From Bradyrhizobiaceae bacterium Ga0074131 (GTDB lineage: Bacteria > Pseudomonadota > Alphaproteobacteria > Rhizobiales > Xanthobacteraceae), in contig LNEC01000020.1 of the NCBI GenBank assembly GCA_001464035.1, positions 1 to 64,000 of the forward strand: a stretch of DNA of 64,000 nucleotides, given 5' to 3'. The notes beneath the pieces are model-generated. The model searched no databases and was not told where the DNA came from. It saw only the letters and a list, made by a program, of their open reading frames with translations. Shown here one piece after another: positions 49,827 to 58,438 of this stretch (positions are counted from its first letter, which is position 1; every line of letters begins with the position of its first letter). Position numbers and translations under genes: made by a program.

Positions 49827-49926
49827 TCGTCACCCGCGAAGGCGGGTGATCCAGTATTCCGCGGCATCTAAGGTAAGTCGCACTGTCACGGCGTACTGGA
49901 TGTCCCGCCATCGCAGGGCATGACGA
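49827..49926. repeat. Palindromic repeat between convergent genes
   Basis: TCGTCACCCGCGAAGGCGGGTGATCCAG (left) and CTGGATGTCCCGCCATCGCAGGGCATGACGA (right) are imperfect inverted copies enclosing CCGCGG. This is a common Bradyrhizobium-type element; it can serve as a terminator for both flanking genes. Confidence 0.7.
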
Positions 49927-49937
49927 TTGTGGGCGCT

Positions 49938-50669
49938 CTAAACCCTACTCGCATCCTCGTGGATGAATCCGAGATAGCTCGCCACCACCCGCTGATTGGT
50001 GGCGATCTCCGCGGCCGGACCATTCAAAATGAACTCGCCAAGCTCCATCACATAGGCGCGGTCGGCGATCTTCAGCGCCGCCTGCGCGTTCTGTTCGACC
50101 AGCAGCACCGAGACGCCGGCAGCGCGCAACTCGCCGATGGTGCGGAAGATATCGGCGACGATGAGCGGCGCGAGGCCGAGGCTCGGCTCGTCGAGCATCA
50201 GGAGCTTCGGGGCGCCCATCAGGGCGCGGCCCATGGCCAGCATCTGCTGTTCGCCCCCCGACAGCGTCCCTGCCAGCTGCTTGCGCCGCTCCTTCAGCCT
50301 CGGAAACAGCGTGTAGACCCGCTCGAACGATTGCGCCGCAACCACCTTGGCGATCCGGAAGGCGCCGAGCTGCAGGTTGTCCTCGACATTCATGGTGCCG
50401 AACAGCTCGCGATGCTCGGGCACCAGGCTGAGACCCGCCGCGACCCGGTCCTCGATCTCGAGTCGCAGGATGTCCTCGCCGGCAAGGGCCACGCCGCCCG
50501 TCAGCGGCAGGATCCCCATGATGGCGTTCAACAGCGTGGTCTTGCCGGCGCCGTTGGCGCCGATGATGGTGACGATCTCGTTGTCGGCGACGTCGAGTGA
50601 AATCGAGCGCACCGCCTCGACCTTGCCGTAGGCGACATGGACATCGGCGACCCGCAGCAGCGCGCTCAT
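49938..50669 (-). CDS. ABC transporter ATP-binding protein (LivF type)
   Basis: This is a 243-aa ATPase. Walker A is GANGAGKTT at about residue 37, the signature is LSGGEQQMLAMGRAL, and Walker B is LLMLDEPSLGLAP. ATGA overlap with the upstream fused gene shows coupling. It corresponds to one of the three CouSTU components, energising uptake with the LivH and LivM-LivG partners. The start at 50669 gives the standard length; the frame extends into the upstream gene. Confidence 0.88.
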   Translation of the reverse strand: MSALLRVADVHVAYGKVEAVRSISLDVADNEIVTIIGANGAGKTTLLNAIMGILPLTGGVALAGEDILRLEIEDRVAAGLSLVPEHRELFGTMNVEDNLQLGAFRIAKVVAAQSFERVYTLFPRLKERRKQLAGTLSGGEQQMLAMGRALMGAPKLLMLDEPSLGLAPLIVADIFRTIGELRAAGVSVLLVEQNAQAALKIADRAYVMELGEFILNGPAAEIATNQRVVASYLGFIHEDASRV

Positions 50670-52444
50670 GCGGCCGCTCCGAGATAGGCCCTGATCACAT
50701 CCGGATTGCTCTTGATGGCGTCGGGCGTCCCCTCGGCGATCTTGGTGCCGAAGTCCAGCACCACGATGCGGTCGGCGAGATCCATCACGAAACCCATGTC
50801 GTGCTCGACCAGCAGCACCGACATGCCGCCGTCGCGCAGGGTGCGCAGCAGCGCGGCCAGCCGTTGCTTCTCCATATGCCGCAATCCGGCTGCCGGCTCG
50901 TCGAGCAGCAGCAGGATCGGATCGACGCACAGCGCGCGGGCGATCTCGACGATGCGCTGCTGGCCGAGCGACAGGCTGCCCGCCGGCTGATCGATCTGGT
51001 CGCCGAGCCCGACGCGCTCGATCTGGCGCGCCGCCTCGGCCAGCAGTTTCGCTTCATCGGCGCGGTCGAGCCGGAGCATGCTGGAGATCGCGCCGGCGTG
51101 GCCCCGCAGATGCGCGCCGATGGCGACGTTTTCCAGCACGCTCATGTCGGGCACCAGCTTGACGTGCTGGAACGTCCGGGCGATGCCGAGTCTTGCGACC
51201 TCCTGCGGTGGCGCGTTGTCGATATTGCGGCCGAGCACCGAGATGGTGCCGCCGGAGGAGGTGAGCACGCCGGTGATCAGGTTGAAGGTGGTGCTCTTGC
51301 CGGCGCCGTTGGGGCCGATCAGGGCGACGATCTCGCGGGCATGGACCTCGAACGAGACGTCGTTGACGGCGATCACGCCGCCGAACTGTTTTCGTGCGTT
51401 GTCGATCCGCAGCAGCGCGCCCGGCGCCAAGGCCGGCCGGGCGCGCGCGGGCAACGTCAGGGATGGGTCGGGCCGCTTGGCGGCCGGCTTGAACGGCAGG
51501 CGTGCCATCAGCCAGGGCCAGGCGCCGGTCGGCGCCAATTGCAGCAACAGCACCAGCAGGATGCCGAACACGATGGTCTCGAGCTGGCCCTCGCCGCGGA
51601 ACAGCAGCGGCAGGTAGCTCTGCAGGATCTCCTTCAGGATGACGACAATGCCGGCCCCCAGCACCGCGCCCCAGACATAGCCGGCGCCGCCGACCACTGC
51701 GATGAAGAGATATTCGATGCCGGCATGGGCGCCGAACGGGGTCGGATTGGCGGCGCGCTGGAAATGCGCATAGAGCCAGCCGGACAGTCCGGCCAGCACC
51801 GCGGCGTAGATGAACACCAGCAGTTTGGCGCGCGGCGTCTGCACGCCGAACGCCTCGGCGGCGACGTGCCCGCGGCGCAGCGCGCGGATCGCGCGGCCGG
51901 TACGGGAGTCCAGCAGGTTCATGCTCAGCAGCGCGCATACCAGCACCGCGATCCAGATCGCATAATAGATCGTGCCGGCATCAAGCATCTTGAGGGTACC
52001 GATCGACAGCGGCGGAATCCCGGTGATACCGTCATTACGGCCGAGGAATTCGAGCTTGCTGAACAGATAGAACAGGCCGATGCCCCAGGCGATGGTGCCA
52101 AGCGGCAGGTAGTGGCCCGACAGCCGCACCGTGACGAGGCCGAGCAGCACCGCGGCGCCGCCGCTAACCAAAAGCGACAGCGGCAGCGTCAGCCATGGCG
52201 ACACGCCATAGGCGGTGGTGAGCACCGCCGTCGTGTAGGCGCCAAAACCGCAAAACGCCGCCTGGCCGAACGATGTCAGCCCGCCGACGCCGGTCAACAG
52301 CACCAGCCCCATCGCCACCAGAGCGGCGAGTCCGATATTGTTGAGCAGCACGATCCAGAACGGCGGCATGCCCGGGATGAACGGAATCGCCGCCATCAGC
52401 AGTGCGAAGACCGAGATTGGCAACAGCCGTCGCGTCATCGCCAT
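50666..52444 (-). CDS. ABC transporter permease-ATPase fusion (LivM-LivG)
   Basis: This is a 592-aa protein that fuses a LivM-type permease (residues about 1-320, ten or so hydrophobic segments, containing GVGGLTSFGQAAFCGFGAY and EAFGVQTPRAKLL) to a LivG-type ATPase (from about 350; Walker A GPNGAGKST, signature LSLGQQRIVEIARAL, Walker B LLLLDEPAAGL). A linker rich in Pro/Ala joins them. The start overlaps the LivH stop (ATGA). A fused subunit fits the three-gene CouSTU description. Confidence 0.88.
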   Translation of the reverse strand: MAMTRRLLPISVFALLMAAIPFIPGMPPFWIVLLNNIGLAALVAMGLVLLTGVGGLTSFGQAAFCGFGAYTTAVLTTAYGVSPWLTLPLSLLVSGGAAVLLGLVTVRLSGHYLPLGTIAWGIGLFYLFSKLEFLGRNDGITGIPPLSIGTLKMLDAGTIYYAIWIAVLVCALLSMNLLDSRTGRAIRALRRGHVAAEAFGVQTPRAKLLVFIYAAVLAGLSGWLYAHFQRAANPTPFGAHAGIEYLFIAVVGGAGYVWGAVLGAGIVVILKEILQSYLPLLFRGEGQLETIVFGILLVLLLQLAPTGAWPWLMARLPFKPAAKRPDPSLTLPARARPALAPGALLRIDNARKQFGGVIAVNDVSFEVHAREIVALIGPNGAGKSTTFNLITGVLTSSGGTISVLGRNIDNAPPQEVARLGIARTFQHVKLVPDMSVLENVAIGAHLRGHAGAISSMLRLDRADEAKLLAEAARQIERVGLGDQIDQPAGSLSLGQQRIVEIARALCVDPILLLLDEPAAGLRHMEKQRLAALLRTLRDGGMSVLLVEHDMGFVMDLADRIVVLDFGTKIAEGTPDAIKSNPDVIRAYLGAAA

Positions 52445-53484
52445 CAATCCTTCTCTTCCTCGACCTCGGGCGCCGCGAGCGACCGCAACACGAGGACCGG
52501 AAGGATCAGCGTGAAGACGATAACCTCCTTGAAATTGCTGGCATAGAACGAGGAGAACGCCTCGACGGTGCCGACCACCAGGGCGGCGACCGCGGTCAAG
52601 GGATAGCTGATGAGCCCGCCGATGATCGCAGCGATGAAGCCCTTGAGCCCGATCAGGAAGCCGGTGTCGTAATACAGGGTCGTGATCGGCACGATCAGGA
52701 TTCCGGAAATCGCTCCGATCACGGAAGCGAGCAGGAATGCGATCTGTCCCGACAGCGTGGTCCGGATGCCGACCAGTCGGGCGCCGAGCCGGTTGACGGC
52801 GGTGGCGCGCAGCGCCTTGCCATAGAGCGTGAGGCCGAAGAACAGCCACAGCCCGACGATGAAGGCGATGGTGACGGCGTAGACGGCGATGCTCTGGCCG
52901 GTGAAGCGCAGCGGGCCCACCATGAAGGCCGCGTCGGAGATACTCGGGCCGCGCTGGCCTTCAGCGCCGAAGAACACCAGGCCGAGGCCCTGCAGCGCGA
53001 GATGGGCGCCGACCGAAGCGATCAGCAGCACCAGTACCGAGGTGTGCGCCAGCGGCTGGAACACGATGCGGTAGAGAGACAGTCCGATTGCCGCGACGAT
53101 CAGGAGCGACAGGGCGATATTGACGGCGATCGGGGTGTTCTTGCCCGCGATCCAGGACGTCAGCGCGTAGATCGCCACCGGCAGCAGGATGTTGATCGCG
53201 AAGGCGCGCGCGATCAAGCGCCGGTGCAGCGAGCGGCGGCCGGCGAACAGGTCGAGGCCGAACGCCACCGCGCCCATCGCTACCGCGAGCAACGCGGTAC
53301 CCGGCATGGCTCCCGCCGACAACGTGGCGTAGGTCAGCGCGCCGAACGTGACGAACTCGCCCTGCGGAATCAGGATGACGCGGGTTACGGCGAACACCAG
53401 CACCAGCGCGAGGCCGAGCAGCGCATAGATCGCGCCGTTGGTGATGCCGTCCTGCACCAGGAACAGCATGATCGTCGTGTTCAA
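52444..53484 (-). CDS. ABC transporter permease (LivH type)
   Basis: This is a 346-aa membrane protein with eight to nine hydrophobic segments, including GAIYALLGLALVLVFAVTRVILIPQGEFVTFGAL typical of LivH. First gene of the transporter operon and overlapping the fusion gene. Upstream, the MarR-type site at 53594-53608 lies between it and the marR gene. Confidence 0.87.
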   Translation of the reverse strand: MNTTIMLFLVQDGITNGAIYALLGLALVLVFAVTRVILIPQGEFVTFGALTYATLSAGAMPGTALLAVAMGAVAFGLDLFAGRRSLHRRLIARAFAINILLPVAIYALTSWIAGKNTPIAVNIALSLLIVAAIGLSLYRIVFQPLAHTSVLVLLIASVGAHLALQGLGLVFFGAEGQRGPSISDAAFMVGPLRFTGQSIAVYAVTIAFIVGLWLFFGLTLYGKALRATAVNRLGARLVGIRTTLSGQIAFLLASVIGAISGILIVPITTLYYDTGFLIGLKGFIAAIIGGLISYPLTAVAALVVGTVEAFSSFYASNFKEVIVFTLILPVLVLRSLAAPEVEEEKD

Positions 53485-53593
53485 GAGCGCGCTCCCCCAT
53501 CACGCGTCGGAGCGGCCGCGGCCTTGAGCGGCCGCTGACCGTGGAATAACAGCAGTTGAAAAGTCCCGCCGATATTCGGTATGTTGCATAACA

Positions 53594-53608
53594 ATTATCA
53601 AGTATAAC
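53594..53608. promoter_or_regulatory. Candidate CouR/MarR operator, site 3
   Basis: ATTAT-N5-ATAAC (reverse strand GTTAT-N5-ATAAT) in the 182-bp divergent region between the transporter operon and marR, matching the other two sites; suggests autoregulation plus control of transport. Confidence 0.6.
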
Positions 53609-53666
53609 TTCAAGGCCCGCCCCTGCCGGGTCTTGCGAAGCCTACCGGGATTGCGAGCCTCGAGCG

Positions 53667-54188
53667 ATGACTGTTTCCAAGACCGCCGCCGGCGATGCCC
53701 CCAAGCCGTCGCGCCCGGCCCGCAAGGAACCGGCCGAAGTCTCAGCGGAAAACGTTCCGTTGCAGCTGGGCGAATTGTCCGAACTCCTGGGCTATTCGCT
53801 CAAGCGCGCGCAGCTGAAGATTTTCGAGGATTTTCTGCGCTGCGTGGCGCCGCTGCAGCTGACGCCGGCGCAGTTTTCGGTGCTGTTGTTGCTCGATCGC
53901 AATCCCGGCCGCAATCAGACCGAGATCGCCAGTACGCTCGGCATCCTCAGGCCGAATTTCGTGGCGATGCTCGACGGCCTGGAGAGCCGCGAGCTGTGCA
54001 TCCGGATCCGTTCCACCAACGACCGCCGTTCTCACATCCTGATGCTGACCGACAAGGGCCGCGCGGTGCTGGCGCGCGCCAAAAAGCTCGTCGCCACCAA
54101 GCACGAGGCGCGCCTCAACGAATTGCTGGGCCCTTCCAAGCGGGCCGCGCTGCTGGAGATGCTGGGCAAGATCGCCAGAGAGCTTTGA
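53667..54188 (+). CDS. couR: MarR-family transcriptional regulator (CouR-like)
   Basis: This is a 173-aa MarR regulator: winged helix with LLLLDRNPGRNQTEIASTLGILRPNFVAMLDGLESR, then the wing IRSTNDRRSHILMLTDKG. In R. palustris CouR represses the cou genes and is released by p-coumaroyl-CoA. Position at the end of the locus, divergent from the transporter, and three matching inverted repeats in front of the relevant operons support the same role. The N-terminal about 35 residues are a basic, Pro/Ala-rich extension. Confidence 0.82.
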   Translation: MTVSKTAAGDAPKPSRPARKEPAEVSAENVPLQLGELSELLGYSLKRAQLKIFEDFLRCVAPLQLTPAQFSVLLLLDRNPGRNQTEIASTLGILRPNFVAMLDGLESRELCIRIRSTNDRRSHILMLTDKGRAVLARAKKLVATKHEARLNELLGPSKRAALLEMLGKIAREL

Positions 54189-54256
54189 GGCGTGCAGCGG
54201 GCGGCAAGCAAGAATGGATTTGCTTGCGGTCGCAATGACATGGATGGAACTGCGGC

Positions 54257-55537
54257 CTAATCGACCAGGATCACCCTGATATCGTTCACATTGGTCAGCG
54301 TCGGGCCGGTCAGCAACAGATCGCCGGTCGCGGCGAAGAAGGTGGTGGCGTCGTTGTTGTCGAGAAGGGCCTGTGCGTTGAGGCCGAGCGATTTCATTCT
54401 TGCGAATGTGCCGGAATCGATCATGGCCCCGGCGGGATCGGTCGCACTGCCGGCGCCGCCATCGGCGCCATCGGTATCCGCGGCCAGCGCCGCAACATCC
54501 GGCGTATCCCCGAGCAGCGCGGCGAGCGCCAGCGCATATTCCTGATTGGGGCCGCCGCGCCCGGTGCCGCGCACGGTGACGGTCAGTTCGCCGCCGGAAA
54601 GGATCGCCAGCCGCTTGCCCTCGGCGCGCGCCTGCAGCGCCAGTCGCGCGTGCTCCGCGGCGACGCCGCGGGCCTCCCCCTCGAGGTCGGCGCCAAGATC
54701 GATGATGGCGTAACCGGCGTCGCTCGCCAGTCTGATCGCGGCATCGAGCGAAGCCCGCGGCCGTGCGATCAATTCAAAACGGGCGCGCTCAAAGGCGGGA
54801 TCGCCGGGCTTGCAGCTCTCGTTCCTGATGTCATCGAGTGCGGCGCGGACGGCGTCGTCGACCCCGAGCTGATACTTCGCGACCAGCGCGCGCGCATCCG
54901 CCAGTGTGGTCGGATCCGGCACCGTCGGTCCCGACGCGATCGCGCTGGGATCGTCGTGCGGAACGTCGGAGATCGCCAGCGTCACGATCTCGGCCCGCTT
55001 CCCGGCGCGGGCCAGCCGGCCGCCCTTGATCCGCGACAAATGCTTGCGCACGGTGTTGACCTCGCCGATCGGCGCGCCGGAGCGCAACAGCGCACGCGTC
55101 ACCTGTTGCTTCTGCAAGAACGACACGCCTTCGACCGGCGCGATCCAGTTGGCGGAGCCGCCACCGGACAGCAGCACCAGCAACAGATCGTCGGCGCCGG
55201 CCTCGCGGGCCATGTGTAACGTGTCCTCGGCGCCCTCAAGTCCAGCCTCGTCGGGCACGGGGTGGCCGGCTTGGACCACCCTGATCCGTCGCGTCGGCAC
55301 GCCATGGCCATGGCGTGTGGTGGCGATTCCGGTGAGCCGCGACGGCGGCAGCCCGAGTTCATCGAGGTAGTACCGCTCCGCCGCCGCGGCCATGGCGGCA
55401 GCGCCCTTGCCGGCGGCCAGACAGATCACCCGGCCCTTCGGCGCCGGGGGCAGGTGCCGCACCAGCACGACGTCGGGATGCGCGGCGGCAACGGCAGCGC
55501 TGAAGATCGCACGCAGAAGTGGGCGTCTGTCGGTCAT
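54257..55537 (-). CDS. Glycerate 2-kinase (MOFRL family)
   Basis: This is a 426-aa kinase of the GckA/TtuD type that phosphorylates D-glycerate to 2-phosphoglycerate. Features are LAAGKGAAAMAAAAERYYL near the N-terminus, LLVLLSGGGSANW in the middle, the VNTVRKHLSRIKGGRLA region, and the C-terminal MOFRL domain with LSGGELTVTVRGTGRGGPNQEYAL. It stands alone between the marR gene and the terminator of the next operon. No other tartrate or glyoxylate genes adjoin it. Confidence 0.88.
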   Translation of the reverse strand: MTDRRPLLRAIFSAAVAAAHPDVVLVRHLPPAPKGRVICLAAGKGAAAMAAAAERYYLDELGLPPSRLTGIATTRHGHGVPTRRIRVVQAGHPVPDEAGLEGAEDTLHMAREAGADDLLLVLLSGGGSANWIAPVEGVSFLQKQQVTRALLRSGAPIGEVNTVRKHLSRIKGGRLARAGKRAEIVTLAISDVPHDDPSAIASGPTVPDPTTLADARALVAKYQLGVDDAVRAALDDIRNESCKPGDPAFERARFELIARPRASLDAAIRLASDAGYAIIDLGADLEGEARGVAAEHARLALQARAEGKRLAILSGGELTVTVRGTGRGGPNQEYALALAALLGDTPDVAALAADTDGADGGAGSATDPAGAMIDSGTFARMKSLGLNAQALLDNNDATTFFAATGDLLLTGPTLTNVNDIRVILVD

Positions 55538-55599
55538 GCTGTCACGGGAGGCGGGTTGAAGGCATGCCTTCGGTTATCCATCCGTTGGGCGCAAAAGAA

Positions 55600-55626
55600 A
55601 ACCCCCCGCAGCGTGCTGCGGGGGGT
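55600..55626 (-). terminator. Rho-independent terminator of binding-protein gene 1
   Basis: A 10-bp GC stem (CCCCCCGCAG/CTGCGGGGGG, loop of 4) followed on the minus strand by TTTTCTTTT. Lies 42 bp after the stop of the binding protein at 55668. Confidence 0.9.
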
Positions 55627-55667
55627 GCTGCGTCAGCCCAGATGGGCTCGCGGGTTGCGTTGAGGCA

Positions 55668-56897
55668 TCAGTTGGTGGCGTCGCCGCTCAGGACTTCGCC
55701 GAACCGTTCCCAGGTTTCACCCTTGAACCTGATCAACTGCACCTGCGAGATGGGAGCGAAGTCGGTGGCGCTGGTGTTGACCTTGATGCCGGGCAACAGA
55801 CCGCCGAGTTCGAGATCCTTGATGCTCGCAGCCTGCTTCATGACATTTTCGCGGGTCAGGTTGTCGCCGCACTGCTTCAGCACATGTACGAGGCCCTGCG
55901 CCACGGTATAGCCGAACATCACGGAGCCATCGATCCGGTTGCCTTCGGGGAAGTACTTGGTGAGGAACTCGTCGAACGCCTTCATGCCCGCATCGTCCTT
56001 CCACTGCGGGTCGGACGTATCCTTCAGGTATTGGGACGAGATGATGCCCTGGCCGGCGTCAAATCCGGCCGGCTTCATGACAGCCCCGATCGAAGCCGAG
56101 ACGTTGTTCAGGAAGTGAACCGGCTTCCAGCCGATCTCCGCGTTCTTCTTGATCGCCTGGGCGGCGAATTTCGGCGTGGTGATGTTGATGAAGACGTCGG
56201 CGCCGGCCGATTTGAGCTTGACGATATGGGAGTCGATGGTCGGCTGCGAGACTTCGTAGCTCTCCTCCAGCACAATCATCGAAGCGCCTTTGGCTCCGAG
56301 TCCGTCCTTCAGGCCCTTCAGGTAGTCCTTGCCGTAATCGTCGTTCTGATAGAGCACGCCGATCTTGGCGTTCGGCATTTCCTTGAGAATGTACTTCGCA
56401 TAGATCTGCGTTTCGCTCTGGTAGTTGGGCTGCCAGCCCATGGTCCAGGGGAAGTTCTTGGGATCGTTCCACTTGGTCGCGCCGGTGGCAACGAACAGTT
56501 GCGGCACCTTTTTCGAGTTGAGGTATTTCTGGATCGCCGAGTTCGGCGGCGTGCCGAGCGGATTGAAGACGAACAGCACCTCGTCGCTCTCGACCAGCTT
56601 GCGGGCCTGTTCGACGGTCTTCGGCGGGCTGTAGCCGTCGTCATAGCTGATGAAATTGATCTTGCGGCCATTGATGCCGCCTTCGGCATTGATCTTCTTG
56701 AAGTAGGCCTCTTCGGTCTTGCCGATCACGCCGTAGGCGGAAGCGGGTCCGCTGTAGGGCATAATGTTGCCGATCTTGATCTCGGTATCGGTGGCGCCGG
56801 GATCGTACTTCTTCTGCGCGAATGCGCCGCTGTTGGTAGCGGCAAGCATCGCCAGTGCAGTCGAGGCAATAGCAAGTTTCTTGGTCGTTGCAGGCAT
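55668..56897 (-). CDS. Branched-chain-type ABC substrate-binding protein, copy 1
   Basis: This is a 409-aa periplasmic receptor of the LivK class with a signal peptide ending NSGAFAQ. The mature part starts KKYDPGATDTEIKIGNIMPYSGPASAYG. It differs from the protein at 57029 at about 24 of 381 mature positions, by my count, with several changes in the SIGAVMKPAGFDAGQGI region near residue 270, likely in the binding cleft. It has its own terminator and upstream gap, so it can be expressed separately. Ligand unknown: amino acids or aromatic acids. Confidence 0.87.
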   Translation of the reverse strand: MPATTKKLAIASTALAMLAATNSGAFAQKKYDPGATDTEIKIGNIMPYSGPASAYGVIGKTEEAYFKKINAEGGINGRKINFISYDDGYSPPKTVEQARKLVESDEVLFVFNPLGTPPNSAIQKYLNSKKVPQLFVATGATKWNDPKNFPWTMGWQPNYQSETQIYAKYILKEMPNAKIGVLYQNDDYGKDYLKGLKDGLGAKGASMIVLEESYEVSQPTIDSHIVKLKSAGADVFINITTPKFAAQAIKKNAEIGWKPVHFLNNVSASIGAVMKPAGFDAGQGIISSQYLKDTSDPQWKDDAGMKAFDEFLTKYFPEGNRIDGSVMFGYTVAQGLVHVLKQCGDNLTRENVMKQAASIKDLELGGLLPGIKVNTSATDFAPISQVQLIRFKGETWERFGEVLSGDATN

Positions 56898-56961
56898 TCC
56901 AATTCTCTCCCATTTTCTTAATGTTGTGCGGGACTTATGGCACGGGAGTCAGGAGCCTTCA

Positions 56962-56995
56962 AGAAAAAGCCCCTGCGCGCATTGGCACAGGGGCT
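56962..56995 (-). terminator. Rho-independent terminator of binding-protein gene 2
   Basis: AGCCCCTG pairs with CAGGGGCT, with CTTTTTCTT following on the minus strand; 34 bp after the gene 2 stop and within the 131-bp gap before gene 1. Confidence 0.9.
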
Positions 56996-57028
56996 GGTTC
57001 CATGGCGATAGGTTAACTGTGGGCAGCG

Positions 57029-58258
57029 TCAGTTGGTGGCGTCGGCACCCAGGATTTCGCCGAATCGTTCCCAGGTTTCACCCTTGAACCTGATCAACTG
57101 CACCTGCGAGATGGGCGCGAAGTCGGTGGCGCTGGTGTTGACTTTGATGCCGGGCAACAGACCGCCGAGCTCGAGATCCTTGATGCTCGCAGCCTGCTTC
57201 ATGACATTTTCTCGCGTCAGGTTGTCGCCGCAAGCCTTCAGCACATGCACGAGGCCTTGCGCGACGGTGTAACCATACATCACCGAAGCGTCGATCCGGT
57301 TGCCTTCGGGGAAGTACTTGGTGAGGAACTCGTCGAACGCCTTCATGCCCGCATCGTTCTTCCACTGCGGGTCGGAGGTATCTTTCAGGTAGGCGGAGGA
57401 AATGATGTCTTGGCCGTTCTCAAAACCGGCCGGTTTCATCACGCTGCCGATCGAGGCAGAAACGTTGTTCAGGAAATGAAGCGGCTTCCAGCCGATTTCC
57501 ATGTTCTTCTTGATCGCCTGCGCAGCGAATTTCGGCGTAGTGATGTTCATGAAAACGTCTGCGCCGGACGATTTGAGCTTGACGATATGGGAGTCGATGG
57601 TCGGCTGCGAGACTTCGTAGCTTTCCTCCATGACGATCATCGAGGCTGCCTTGGCGCCGAGTCCGTCCTTCAGGCCCTTCAGGTAGTCCTTGCCGTAATC
57701 GTCGTTCTGATAGAGCACGCCGATCTTGGCGTTCGGCTTTTCCTTGAGAATGTACTTCGCATAGATCTGCGTTTCGCTCTGGTAGTTGGGCTGCCAGCCC
57801 ATGGTCCAGGGGAAGTCCTTGGGATCGTTCCACTTGGTCGCGCCGGTGGCGACGAACAGTTGCGGCACCTTTTTCGAGTTGAGGTATTTCTGGATCGCCG
57901 AGTTCGGCGGCGTGCCGAGCGGATTGAAGATGAACAGCACCTCGTCGCTCTCGACCAGCTTGCGGGCCTGTTCGACGGTCTTCGGCGGACTGTAGGCGTC
58001 GTCGTAGCTGATGAAATTGATCTTGCGGCCATTGATGCCGCCTTCGGCATTGATCTTCTTGAAGTAGGCCTCTTCGGTCTTGCCGATCACGCCGTAGGCG
58101 GAGGCAGGGCCGCTATAAGGCATGATGTTGCCTATCTTGATCTCGGTATCGCTGGCGCCGGTGTCGTATTTCTTCTGGGCGAGCGCGCCGCTGCTGGTTG
58201 CGGCGAGCATCGCGACGGCAGCCGAAAAGGCTCCCAATCGCAATTGGATGAAACGCAT
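57029..58258 (-). CDS. Branched-chain-type ABC substrate-binding protein, copy 2
   Basis: This is a 409-aa paralogue of the receptor at 55668, with an unrelated signal peptide (MRFIQLRLGAFSAAVAMLAA) but a nearly identical mature part. AGGGAG lies 8 nt before ATG. Duplication with later divergence of the signal and a few cleft residues is the simplest reading; gene conversion could keep the rest alike. The Liv operon ends upstream at a terminator, so it also forms its own transcription unit. Confidence 0.87.
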   Translation of the reverse strand: MRFIQLRLGAFSAAVAMLAATSSGALAQKKYDTGASDTEIKIGNIMPYSGPASAYGVIGKTEEAYFKKINAEGGINGRKINFISYDDAYSPPKTVEQARKLVESDEVLFIFNPLGTPPNSAIQKYLNSKKVPQLFVATGATKWNDPKDFPWTMGWQPNYQSETQIYAKYILKEKPNAKIGVLYQNDDYGKDYLKGLKDGLGAKAASMIVMEESYEVSQPTIDSHIVKLKSSGADVFMNITTPKFAAQAIKKNMEIGWKPLHFLNNVSASIGSVMKPAGFENGQDIISSAYLKDTSDPQWKNDAGMKAFDEFLTKYFPEGNRIDASVMYGYTVAQGLVHVLKACGDNLTRENVMKQAASIKDLELGGLLPGIKVNTSATDFAPISQVQLIRFKGETWERFGEILGADATN

Positions 58259-58351
58259 TTGGATCTCCCTGGTCTCGGTGTGAGCGTGTCGGTCTTGATG
58301 AGCGCTCTTTTCGGCGCCTGCGGCCATTCAATACCTTCTCCGGCTGCCCAT

Positions 58352-58393
58352 CAAGAAAAAGCCCCCTGCGATTGGGTCGCAGAGGGCGTTTTT
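58352..58393. terminator. Terminator of the liv operon
   Basis: GCCCCCTGCGA pairs with TCGCAGAGGGC (one mismatch) flanked by AAAAA on the left and TTTTT on the right, so it can act on both strands; 46 bp after the LivM-like stop. Confidence 0.85.
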
Positions 58394-58438
58394 ATCGGCG
58401 AATGGCCAGACGGTATTCCGCAAGGTGGAATACCTTCG

